A stretch of 64,000 nt of DNA from Hypericum androsaemum (Eukaryota; Streptophyta; Magnoliopsida; Malpighiales; Hypericaceae): positions 15,248,671 through 15,312,670 of the forward strand of contig OZ023183.1 in the NCBI GenBank assembly GCA_963995505.1. The letters run 5' to 3'. Under the pieces are notes generated by a model that was not told the origin of the DNA, did no database searches, and worked only from the letters and a program-made list of their open reading frames with translations. The position numbers and the translations under genes were made by a program. This document shows positions 1 to 9,982 of the stretch, piece by piece (the stretch's first letter is position 1; every line of letters begins with the position of its first letter).

Positions 1-1853
1 CATGACAGAAAGATATATGTAAGTCGCTATCTGCTGTTCTCTTCCACTTGATTTAGAGCTGCAGTTATATTCGTAGGATCTCTGGGTTTGCTCTGATTAA
101 TCATGGTCTTTGGATTAATTTGTTGTTCTGAATGAAAAAAACTCTTATATCTAGTTAGTCTTGCCTTTTTTTTTCATCCATTTATCAATCATGTCTTTTG
201 ATGTTGAAGTTGATATTTTCCTCCTTTGCTGTAGGTAGTGGATGTGGGGAGCTCAGAGGTAGTACACACTTTCACTCCTTGCCGTGACGAAAATGATGGC
301 AATAATCCGTCTATTGAACCACCAATCAGCAAGATGTTTACAAGTGGCGACGGACAATGGTTGGCTGCTGTTAACTGCTTTGGTGACATATATGTTTTCA
401 ATCTAGAGACTCAAAGGTACGATTCTTACTTTGGAGACGTATCATTCCTTCCTTTATGACAAATTTTTTTTCTATCTAGCCTGCAAATAGATCATTAAGT
501 CTGGTTACTTTCTTGAGTTACTATTTTAATTGTCAATATGATTGAAAAATTAATTTAGCTCTAGTGATAGATGCATACATTTCTTTATGTTGGACAACAG
601 TGGTTGGCTAACATCAAGGTGCTTTCGAACAGGCAACACTGGTTTAGATCCAGATTAGATGGTGCCTCTGTTACTGCTGGGGGTTTTCCTCCTCAAAACA
701 ACAATGTCCTTGTTGTCACCACTTCGTCAAATCAAGTTTATGCCTTTGATATCGAGTTGAAACAGTTGGGAGAGTGGTCCATGCGGCATACGTTTGTTCT
801 ACCTCAGAGATACCAGGACTTTCCTGGGGAGGTCATTGGGATGTCTTTCTTACCTTCATCAGCTACACCTTGTGTTATTGTTTATAGTGCCAGGTACAAA
901 ATTACTATATTTATGCATTTGATTCTTGTTATTCTATTTATTGCTGTAGACCTTGAAGCTAAAACTTGCCGGAGTAGTTATGATCCATCTTTTACATGCC
1001 TATCAATGTTTGTATTTATTATAACATCTTTATTCATACAATGATAAGTGCACGAGAAGGTAGTTGGCTGTTCAGTGTGAAACATGCATGAAGCATTATG
1101 ATTTGTCTTTGAATCGATGTCAAATTATATTGTGCTCATAAATTGAAGTAATTGTGCCTTTTTACTTGGAAGTAAAAAAAACGACTTCCTAATGACTAGA
1201 CTGGCAAAGCCTTTGCATATCACGCAGACGTGATTTTGCTCTTGGATTAGAATGTGTTTTCTTAGTTTTTTTTGGCCATCTGTAACATTAGTTTGATTTT
1301 GCTGGGGAAGACTTAGACTTGCCAAATCATGTCGAAAGTCACCATCAAGAGCTCTTTTTCATTAATAAGATTTCATTTGTCTGTGAGAGAGTGATGTGAG
1401 CATTGATGGGGACCCCTCAACTCCTTGTGTTTGTTCATAGTGCTTGCAGTACACCTGTTGCATTATCAGCCCTTTATTCTTAGTTGTTTGCTTGTAAATG
1501 ACACATTTACTAATAGTATTACAATTGTTGGATTTGATTTATGTTCTAGGGCGATGTGCTTGATTGATTTTGGGCTGCCACTTGATAGAGCGGAAGATGC
1601 CATCAACGGTTACCATTCTCAATCAAAAAGAAAACAAGACGTTCCGATTTACGGCGAATCGAAGCGCAAACTTAAAGACTACCAAATAGATGCTAGGCCT
1701 AGAAGAAATTTTGAATTTGTTGCGTTTCGGGATCCAGTTTTGTTTATTGGACATCTTTCTGATAGTTCCGTCTTGATCATGGACAAACCTTGGATGGACG
1801 TGGTTAAGAACCTGGATGCTGCTCCAGTCCATAGACACATTTATGGATCATAA
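1..1853 (+). CDS. UTP4: UTP4-like WD40 nucleolar protein, 3' part
   Basis: C-terminal part of a WD40-repeat protein of the small-subunit processome (t-UTP/UtpA complex), which acts in the nucleolus in pre-18S rRNA transcription and processing. Proposed exons: 1-18 (partial), 235-416, 633-893 and 1550-1853, all with GT-AG borders and consistent phase (254 codons plus stop). The reading gives blade-like segments such as [19 protein letters not shown] and a conserved end near [22 protein letters not shown], which is what I know from plant UTP4/cirhin proteins. Exon 633 was chosen over an acceptor at 600 because it restores the family motif QRQHWF across the junction. The 5' exons lie left of the window. 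The remaining WD repeats therefore cannot be checked. Confidence 0.87.
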
Positions 1854-2449
1854 CTCTAGAAAGGAGGCAGTTGCTGCCATCCAATAATTTTGTCGCAAAA
1901 TTAAACACGGTTGGGTTTAGGGAGTTGTGGAGCATGTTGTCTTCTTTTGTATTCTACTGTCTTCTATTACAAAATTACGCAATTTTGTAACGATGCTGCT
2001 CGTGTATGTGTACAAATTTGGTTTTGCAATGATTGATATAACCTTAACTTTTTAGTGTTTCGTTAATCGAACATAAATTAAGCGTCGCAAGTTTTGTTTG
2101 GTTGTTCATGTTTTGTAATTGGTTTGTATAGTGTAGGGGACGGACTAATTTGTAGTTTGTTGATCACTTGGAAAGCTTTGTCAATCTGATCGGTATATAT
2201 GGACTATTCTGAGAGAGAGGTCCGAGAAAAATGTCGGTGTATTATTTGTAGTTCTCCAACATAAGACCTAAAAAACAGCGTTAGTGTGAACTAAAGTTCT
2301 TGCCGGTAATAAAAGATCGGATTATCTTAATCAACATTTCAAGTTCAAATTAGTTAATAAAACAGTCTTTGGTCGCCACCATCCTTTTTGGGGAGAATAA
2401 GATCTTTAATGCTTTGATTCTGAGAAGTGGAGACTGAAAAAGGAAGCGT
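1854..2449. other. 3' flank of UTP4 and spacer
   Basis: AT-rich sequence with the probable UTP4 3' untranslated region and no convincing reading frame. A 15-bp direct repeat (AAAAAGGAAGCGTTT) begins at 2437 and recurs at 2617; see the next entry. Confidence 0.5.
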
Positions 2450-2631
2450 TTTTTTGGTTAAGAAAATTTAGGGAATTTGTCTAAACTTGGAGTTTTAGAC
2501 GGCATTAGATTTTGTTTCCCCTCCCAAATAAATTTTTTTATTTCCGCAAGGGATGAAAATTAACCATCGACTTATGAGAAACGAGGTAGGATCTATTGTC
2601 ATCCTACGTGTTGGTAAAAAAGGAAGCGTTT
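2437..2631 (-). mobile_element. Candidate short retroposon with 15-bp target duplication
   Basis: The 15-mer AAAAAGGAAGCGTTT occurs at 2437-2451 and 2617-2631. The 165 bp between them start with a T-run next to the left copy, so on the minus strand the insert ends in an A-run. This is the layout left by LINE-driven target-primed reverse transcription. The insert shows no tRNA-like A or B box, so its family is unknown. Part of the repeat is simple A/T sequence, which lowers confidence. Confidence 0.45.
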
Positions 2632-3390
2632 GTTCTCTGGGAAGAGCATCATTCTCAGTCAAAAAGGGATAATGATAATCACATGGTAGTGTGTAAGTTC
2701 TCCAATGCCGTTATAAGTGGGATTCCTAAGCACTATAACAAAGCTAAACATCTTTTTAGACCATCCAGTTCAGTTAAAATGAACAACTGTTTGTTAATCT
2801 GAATTTGATTCGTTGACCGAATAGGCACCTTCAATTTTGAGATTGTTTAATAGGAGTGGCGATTAGCAAGATTCATACAACTAAGACTCCTACCTTGTGT
2901 TTTGAATTTTGAGAATGAACAATTGTTTAAATTCAGTTTTTTTATTGTATGCGCATGATTTGGGTCTGATTAAATACAGTTCAAGGTGATATTAGTCCTA
3001 TGAATTCTTATTTTACCCTTGTAAACATGTCATGAACTTGTTTCTATTATTTGAAAAATACTATATAATATATAATTTTTATAAGTAAAAATATCATTCA
3101 CCTCAAAAGAATTAAACATGGTGATTATACTATTGGTACCAATGATATTATACCTTAACTATCATATAATACATATTAAATACACTATGCATAATGATAT
3201 GCGATATCTGGATACAATTTCTAAGGTATCACCAAATAGATTATAAATAACTAATTGAGTATATTATGATATTTTACTAAATTAATATGTTTTTAGTCCA
3301 ATAAGCATATACAATATTTCTTGAGATATGCTATTTACACTTGCTAAAGTGGTTATACCAAGTAAACCCTGACCAACATAAGTTTCAGTC

Positions 3391-4623
3391 AACCAAAAGT
3401 TAGTTGGTTTTCTCTCTCTTCCAACAAAAAAAAGAAGAAGAGTGGAGCTTTCTCTTTAGAAATATCTAGATATTTTTTCTCCAAGTGGAGCTTGTCTATC
3501 TTCTCTCTACCGCCGCCTACCTCCTCCCTCACGTCCTCGCCGCCAACCATCCTCGTGAATCGCCCACCGCCGCTCACCGACTCCTCGTTGACCTCTCCAC
3601 ACGTTCCCGCTGATCTCCTCGCTCATCGTCGACCTCTCCGTTCGCCGGTCTCCTCGCTCTCCGTCCATCGTCGATCTCCTCGATCTCTGTCCATCGTCGA
3701 CCTCCTCGCTCTCAGAGCTCCGCTCAACACCGATCTCCTCCCTCACCGCCGCTCTCCTCGCTCATCCTCGCAGCTCGACCGTTCTCCCGCCGTCCATTGC
3801 CTCACCGTCGTTGCCTCATCCTCTCACCATCGTCGTCACAGACTCGCCATCACAAACTTGCCATCCTCTCGTCGTCGTCTTTGCTCAACAGTTGCCTCTC
3901 CACTGTCGATTCATCGCCTCAACACTGTCGCCTCACCATCGTCGATTAGAGGCTTGCCCGATCGTCGGTTCGTTGTCGTCCCCTTGAGTCGCCACCACTG
4001 CCTAGACTGACTTCCACGGCTGGCCTCTTTTGAGGTCGTCGGTGGTCCTCGAGGAGGATGGTCGTCCCCGATCTCCTCCCCGATCTGCTTTGTTTCTTTC
4101 CGTTCAACTTTTATTTTATTACTTTTATGTCCTTGCTTGGTCTTGTTGTGTGTTTCTGTTTTTCTGCTTTTGCTTATGCGCTCGAGTCACATGTGTTTAG
4201 TGGCTGTGTCGGGCTTTTGTATTATCTGCATATGCTTTTGCTTGAGTCGATCCTCGCTTGATGTGAGATCTGTTCGGTACTCGAAACCTTGTCTGTTGGT
4301 GCATGTGGATAGCCTTGGCTTGATTGGATTTATTCGATCTTGCCATCCATTTGCGTGCATCTTGTATGCATTCAAATGCCCACGAGTTTATGTCTATGAC
4401 GCGACCTTGTGGTTATTAGCCGTAGCTTGTCTCGGCAGCTTTCGCCTTGGACAACTAGCTTTTGTAGCCTCTCGTCCGCCCTTTGCCTTCACACATGCCT
4501 CTCTGTCACCGACATGCTTGGTTTTGTGTTCGGTTTCAGATCTTTCGTTCTTCATCTATGTTTTTCTCTTTCTGTTTGTTATCTGTGTTTTAATATAGAT
4601 TTCGCGCTACCTTTCTAAAAAAA
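3391..4623 (+). mobile_element. Retroposed insert with A-tail and 13-bp target duplication
   Basis: A 1233-bp insert is bounded by perfect copies of ATAAGTTTCAGTC at 3378-3390 and 4624-4636 and ends in a run of eight A. That is the signature of LINE-machinery integration. The first 600 bp are pyrimidine-rich with degenerate repeats built on CTCCTCGCTC and CATCGTCGAC, giving a low-complexity 172-codon frame (3492-4010) rich in Ser, Pro and Arg that I do not accept as a real protein. The last 550 bp are T-rich, as LINE 3' ends often are. I saw no reverse transcriptase or endonuclease. It may be an internally deleted LINE, a non-autonomous partner, or a processed transcript of unknown origin. 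Confidence 0.72.
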
Positions 4624-4636
4624 ATAAGTTTCAGTC

Positions 4637-5383
4637 TACTCAAAACAAAATGATTTTTTATAACCAAAGAGGTAAGGCCCAATTCCGTGTTGTATGGACC
4701 GTTGTAAGTGACCAACATTATACGCAATATTGGCTGCACCCGAAAAGATCATGTTCTAAAGCAACGGCTCACATTCTTGTCGAAATTTGGTCCCTAGCCC
4801 ATATTAAAGCTGGGAATCTTCTTATATTACAAATTTGAAAGAAATGGATTTAGTTTTTTTTCCCTGAAAAGGAATACCAACGTTCCAGAGCTCAAATAGA
4901 ATCAGCTGGCTGGTTTCACAATTTTTGATAGGATCAAGAATTCGTACCATAATTTTTCATTTCAAAATTTTGAGCTTGCCGTCCTATGAGCTAGTGTATA
5001 TAATTAAAGAAATGTTATTTTCAAAATAAGAGCCATAAAATATCTACGATGTTATTTTCAAAACAATAGGCTCGTTTCAGTACAGATAAGCTATATTGGA
5101 CTTGTTCGAGACAGAAAACGATGTGAACAGCTTTTCGGTGTCAATTTTGCTGCTTTAATTTCTGGTCAACAAAATCGACGTTTTCCTTCTTATCCTTTTG
5201 GTGTCGTTGTCTCTTTTAGTTGGGAGACTTATCTGACGGTGTAAATTTTGCCTCTCTTCCACACCCGGTCCCGTCGGAGACCGGATTGGGTGGGGATTAA
5301 AGAAAATTTATCCATAGGTGAGGACTACATTTTGGGCCGTCAGATTTGATTATCTTTAAATCTGATGGTCAATAACCTACCAG
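4637..5383. other. Gene-free AT-rich spacer
   Basis: No supportable gene. Around 5230-5370 lie GC-richer patches (including CCCGTCGGAGACCGG) just before the minisatellite. They may be the edge of a foldback element whose other end is the GGGGACTAGCCCAGTCCCC segment near 5540. Confidence 0.4.
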
Positions 5384-5525
5384 GTGATATTGGTTTGCAT
5401 GTGAAGTAATATTGGTTTGCATATGAAATGATATTGGTTTGCAAGAGGCTGGTTTACATATGAAGTGATATTGGTTTGCATGTGAAGTGATATTGGTTTG
5501 CATGTGTAGTGATATTAGTTTGAGT
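5384..5525 (+). repeat. 22-bp minisatellite (about six copies)
   Basis: Tandem copies of a unit close to GTGATATTGGTTTGCAT plus five variable bases run from 5384 to 5525. One longer unit (near 5440) carries an extra GAGGCTGGTTT insertion. The unit boundaries are visible directly. No coding potential is seen. Confidence 0.85.
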
Positions 5526-5664
5526 TAATCCCCATAAATGGGGACTAGCCCAGTCCCCACCAAATCTGCCCCCCGTCTATCGAGTGGCCCTACAAAACTA
5601 TTACAAAAAAACCTCGGTGCTCTGGCCTGGGTCTCAGGAGTATGATGTTGCTGGCAACGGTATA

Positions 5665-5830
5665 GGTGAAACTAACAATGGAACACACCGCGTCTAACAA
5701 TGGTAAAACTACATTATACAATGGTACAACATGCGACATACATTCGTATTTAACGTCATATAATGATACAATACACAACTAATAATAGTACAATAGAGAC
5801 TAACAATGATACAACACGCTTTTTACATGA
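5665..5830. repeat. Degenerate short tandem repeat, family 1 copy A
   Basis: Loose repeats of a module resembling ACAATGGTACAACATGCGACATAC, followed by a tail including GATATTACAAATTTATCATC. The same modules and a similar tail occur at 43221-43570, so this is one member of a dispersed family. Confidence 0.6.
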
Positions 5831-7130
5831 AAATTACCAAAATATTCCTATATAATTTCTGATATTACAAATTTATCATCATTTACGTTGTCCATACCTT
5901 ATTGTAATCCGGGCTCCAAAATAACATATCTTCTCTTATTGTTTGATCAGTAACTTGCAGCATGATCACCTAGAAAACACAACTTTATGCTTCTTATTAT
6001 GTGACATAATTTTCTATAGTTAACAATTAAATGATATAATCCGAGTTAGTTAAGCTATTTCTCGTATCATACCATACCATACTATGTTACTACTTTTATA
6101 CATGTGGAATTTCACGTCACTAAAATTTAGTTTCTTTTCTAATTTGGATTTATTGAAAAAAATTAAAGTTACTTTCACAATCCAAAACCACATTTGTAAC
6201 TTTTTATAATTTATTAGAAAATTAAACTTTTTAAAATTTTTAAAAGTCAAAATAAATTTAAATTAACAAAATAATGATGCGGGTTTCTCCTTACGTAGAG
6301 TTAAATATGCAGATAAACGTGATAATTTAACTAGCCCCTTTTAAACCGTAGCCTTAATTGTAACGTTTATTTACAATTTTAATCATTAATGCTTTGTTCG
6401 GGAATAAAATTGGGGAGGAAATAAATAAAGGGAAAAAATTGGATTTTTTTTCTATTGTTTTGGAAATGGAAGAAATATAAATGGAAGGAATATGATTTTT
6501 TATCAAGAAGTGACAAGATAAAATAGACAAGTAACTATTATAAAATTATAGACAAACCTACTAGTAAAAGGCAAGTGAAATTAATGGAGGAACATACAAA
6601 TTTCGTAAAAAAAAAACTAAAATAGATAAGGATAGAGTTTATTTTTTATTTTCCTTTCTTTCAAACGCTGCATATTAATTTCCTTTCATATTTTCTTCTG
6701 TTATCGTCTCTTTCCCTTAATGTTATTAGCATTACTATTCCATATTTTTAATGCTATTTCATGGTAATAATCATCAATAATGACGAAATTATAACAACCA
6801 CTAATTCTATTCCTATATCTTGATATGGATATGACAAAGAATCCTATTAAAATTTAAAAAATTGTGAGAAAAAAAATCAACTAACATAAAAATTCATTAA
6901 TCTGTAGACATGCTAATCCTAACTGATATAAACTTTAAAAAAAAATCCTAACTGATAGGAGACTAACTATCAACTATAACAAATTATATTTATATTCCTT
7001 AGTAAAAATTTTCCACATAAACTGAATTAGTCTATTGGAGAAATGTCAAATGCATGACCCCACACGTATTCTCCGGGAAATATTTCCACAAAGCTTTTGT
7101 ATGTCTTATCTCAATTATCGTTACTTAAAA
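5831..7130. other. Gene-free AT-rich spacer with a possible MITE
   Basis: No gene is supported. Near 6390-6680 a segment starting TAATGCTTTGTTCGGGAATA ends in TTTCAAACGCTGCATATTAA. The two ends are weakly inverted, as in degraded Harbinger-type MITEs. A tiny A-tailed insertion lies at 6929-6943 (separate entry). Confidence 0.4.
6915..6957 (+). mobile_element. Micro-insertion with A-tail and 14-bp target duplication
   Basis: The 14-mer AATCCTAACTGATA occurs at 6915-6928 and again at 6944-6957. The 15 bp between them are TAAACTTTAAAAAAA. Direct repeats plus a terminal A-run fit an almost completely 5'-truncated retroposon. Simple slippage could also duplicate 14 bp but would not explain the A-run. 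Confidence 0.55.
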
Positions 7131-7176
7131 TAATAGAAGAGTACACGGACCGACACCCGATGATAGGTCGCCGACT

Positions 7177-7201
7177 TTGACTTGGGAGAGCGCCAAGTCA
7201 A
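7177..7201. promoter_or_regulatory. Inverted paired W-box upstream of choline kinase
   Basis: TTGACTTGG (7177-7185) and CCAAGTCAA (7193-7201) form perfect 9-bp inverted arms around a 7-nt spacer. Each arm holds a TTGAC core, the known WRKY binding core. A G-box CACGTG follows at 7273-7278. Both lie about 0.5-0.6 kb before the choline kinase start. A plausible 5' UTR intron (7395-7742, GTAACT to TTCAG) would put them near the promoter or in the leader. Function is inferred from motifs only. Confidence 0.4.
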
Positions 7202-7789
7202 CCAACCGGTACCCGTAGCTTTCCGCTTCTCGCCCAGAGCAACGGAACTCCCAACTACGGATCCCGGCCGTACACGTGTCAGATGGCGATTCGTCTGTCC
7301 CGGTTAGCGTCAGCGATTCGCCTACTGGACCCCACACGCCACCCGAGGAGGAGGACGACTTCGTCCCCAGCGGGGTGCTTGCTTAGCCAACAAGGTAACT
7401 CCTTTATGGATGATTTTAATTTTTTATATATACGATAAGGGAAAATCAGCGTAAAGTCCGAGTTTTGTGTAAGAGATTCGATCATTTGGAAATCTCCCCA
7501 TTTCCATTTATAAATAATACCAAATCAAGATTCCGACTTCGGTCTTTTGCCTCGTATAAATCTTACTTCTTGGACACCTCCGATTACCCATTGCTTGTTA
7601 CATTTTTCGGGTTTGAACTCTGATACGGGTTAGTTGAACTTAGAGATTTCGGGTTCGATTCTAAGAGAAAATACACAAAAACCAAATTCAAGAACCTTTT
7701 TATTGAGTTCTTATCAAGGTTTGGGTTTGGACTTTGCTTCAGGACGACTTGCATCATTAAAGTCGTTGACTTTAGTAGTGAAGGAGAGA

Positions 7790-9548
7790 ATGGGAGTAAA
7801 GGGTGCCAACGGATTCGGGGAAGGGAGTTTTCCGGAGGGGCTGAAGGAGGTGCTCCGGTCGGTGGCATCCGAGTGGGGGGACGTGGCGTATGATGCGGCG
7901 GAGTTGAAGATTTCGCCGATGAAAGGCGCTATGACCAACGAGGTTTACCAGATAATATGGCCTGCCAAGAGTGGTGAGCTTGTGAGGAAGGTGTTGGTTA
8001 GGATTTATGGGGATGGTGTTGATGTCTTCTTTAACAGGGATGATGAGATTAGGACATTTGAGTGCATGTCTCGGCATGGACAAGGGCCTCGGCTTCTTGG
8101 TCGGTTCCCGGATGGAAGGGTTGAGGAGTTCATTCATGCCAGGGTAGGTTCATTCTTGCAACTTTCTCCCTTGTTGGTATAGTTTGCCTATTGCTGTTGC
8201 AGGATAAGCGCTAGATTGAATCCGAGTATTCGATTAATTGCTCCGTATTTTCGGTATTTCTGTTTTAATGTCTGCATTCCTTCTGTTTCATGATCAGACG
8301 CTATCAGCTGCAGACCTCCGCGACCCGGAAATTTCATCTCTGATAGCTACAAAGATGAGGGAGTTCCACTCCCTTGATCTACCTTGGTCCAAAAATGTTC
8401 TGCTATGGAACAGAATGAGGTCTGTTTCTTGCTTAGGATACTTGTTGTTTCTTGCTCTTGTTATTCTTTGTTAGTTTTCTCTTGACATTCTCATTTGTCT
8501 GTGCTTTGAAGAGACTGGGTCAAAGAGGCAAAGCGTGTGTGCTTACAGAAGGATGCCAAGGAATTCCGACTCGACATCCTAGAATTTGAAATCAATACCT
8601 TAGAAAGCGAGCTGTCGCACGATGGTCAGGAAATCGGATTTTGCCACAATGACCTGCAATACGGCAACATTATGATGGATGAAGACACAAAATCCATTAC
8701 TATCATCGTAAGTTTCCGTATTCGGATTGGTGAACTTGGTATAACTGAGATGTGAATCCACTCTTTTCTGTTTTGTGTGAGCTGTTTCTCTCTGACTTCT
8801 GATTTCCCACTAAATCATTTTCTCTGCAGGATTACGAGTATTCGAGTTACAATCCTATTGCATATGATCTGGCAAATCACTTCTGTGAAATGGCTGCAGA
8901 TTATCATTCTGAACAGCCACATGTTCTAGACTACAATAAATACCCAGGTACGTTAGGATTTCCACGAAGCTGAAGTTGGTTTCTGGCTCCCGCTGAAATC
9001 GAAATCTAATCATCATTTTCTTGATAATTTGTGGACACAGAGGTTAATGAGCGCCGCAGATTTGTCTACGCATATCTAAGTTCTGCAGGTGAGTCCTTTC
9101 AATATCCATAAACTGGCTTCATCATCATCATCATCATCGAGTCGGTAACTTGGTAATCATACTCTATGATCTTTTTTCCAGGCAATGAACCTTCTGAAGA
9201 CGAGGTTGAGCAGCTGATTCATGATATCGAAAAGTACACTCTAGCCAACCATCTATTCTGGGGTCTTTGGGGAATAATATCGGTAAGAGTTTCTCTGTCT
9301 CTGTATAGTTATTGTCATCAACAAGATCAATCATAATAGAGTGACCGACGGATCGGTGATCAAGGTTGTTGCCGGGTTTTTTGCAGGGTTATGTTAACAA
9401 AATCGACTTCGAATACACGGAGTATGCACGGCAGAGGTTTCAGCAGTACTGGCAGAGGAAGCCTAAGCTCTTGGGATGCTCTGGCATTGTTTATGAATAT
9501 GATGTAGATGGTTGTATAGCAAACTGCAAAGGTGCAACAGGTGCTTAG
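7790..9548 (+). CDS. CK1: Choline kinase (choline/ethanolamine kinase family)
   Basis: Catalyses ATP-dependent phosphorylation of choline, the first step of the CDP-choline route to phosphatidylcholine. It is a soluble enzyme. Exons: 7790-8143, 8298-8419, 8512-8707, 8830-8947, 9041-9088, 9182-9282 and 9387-9548, all GT-AG, 366 residues. The catalytic loop [10 protein letters not shown] starts at residue 204, and the choline-kinase motif [18 protein letters not shown] spans about 225-242. The ATG at 7790 is the first in frame; upstream in-frame sequence has only a TTG. A (TCA)n microsatellite sits in intron 5 near 9119-9138. The gene converges on the dehydrogenase gene, with 434 bp between the stop codons. 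Its order relative to the 5-phosphatase and S1 genes matches Arabidopsis CK1. Confidence 0.93.
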
Positions 9549-9982
9549 TGTATGGCTAAAGCTTTTTTGGTACCCAATTCAAGTTGCAATGTACTATTAG
9601 TTATAAGTTGCAGCTTCATTAAACTTTAGTCTCTCTTAAGCTTTGAGCTTTTAACAAGACAAGAACAATGTAATATAGCTCTTTAGAGATATGTGGAAGA
9701 ATGTCTTTATCCAACTACACGAGTTCAAAAAGCATGGACACAAATTTTGTTCATACCCGAGCAGGGATTCCGAACTAATCAAGACCAAAACTACAATTTA
9801 TATAGTGAAATCTTAGGGTCCACCATAGCTCAATAATTGATCGCTTAACATCACGAGGAAATAAAAGATGGTGCAAATAGAGCAGCCACTAGTCTTGATA
9901 TTCTATCATTCAACTAGAAAAGTGACACTGAAAGCGAAACATCGCCAAGTATACTTTGAAAGTAAAACATGGCGTTGTTACT

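Noticed and set aside
601..632. Acceptor at 599-600 for the second listed UTP4 internal exon
   Set aside because: It would add ten residues in another phase; the acceptor before 633 restores the conserved QRQHWF junction.
3492..4010. 172-codon Ser/Pro/Arg-rich open frame
   Set aside because: Low-complexity product of pyrimidine-rich repeats inside a retroposed insert; the opposite strand is also open and no family is recognisable.
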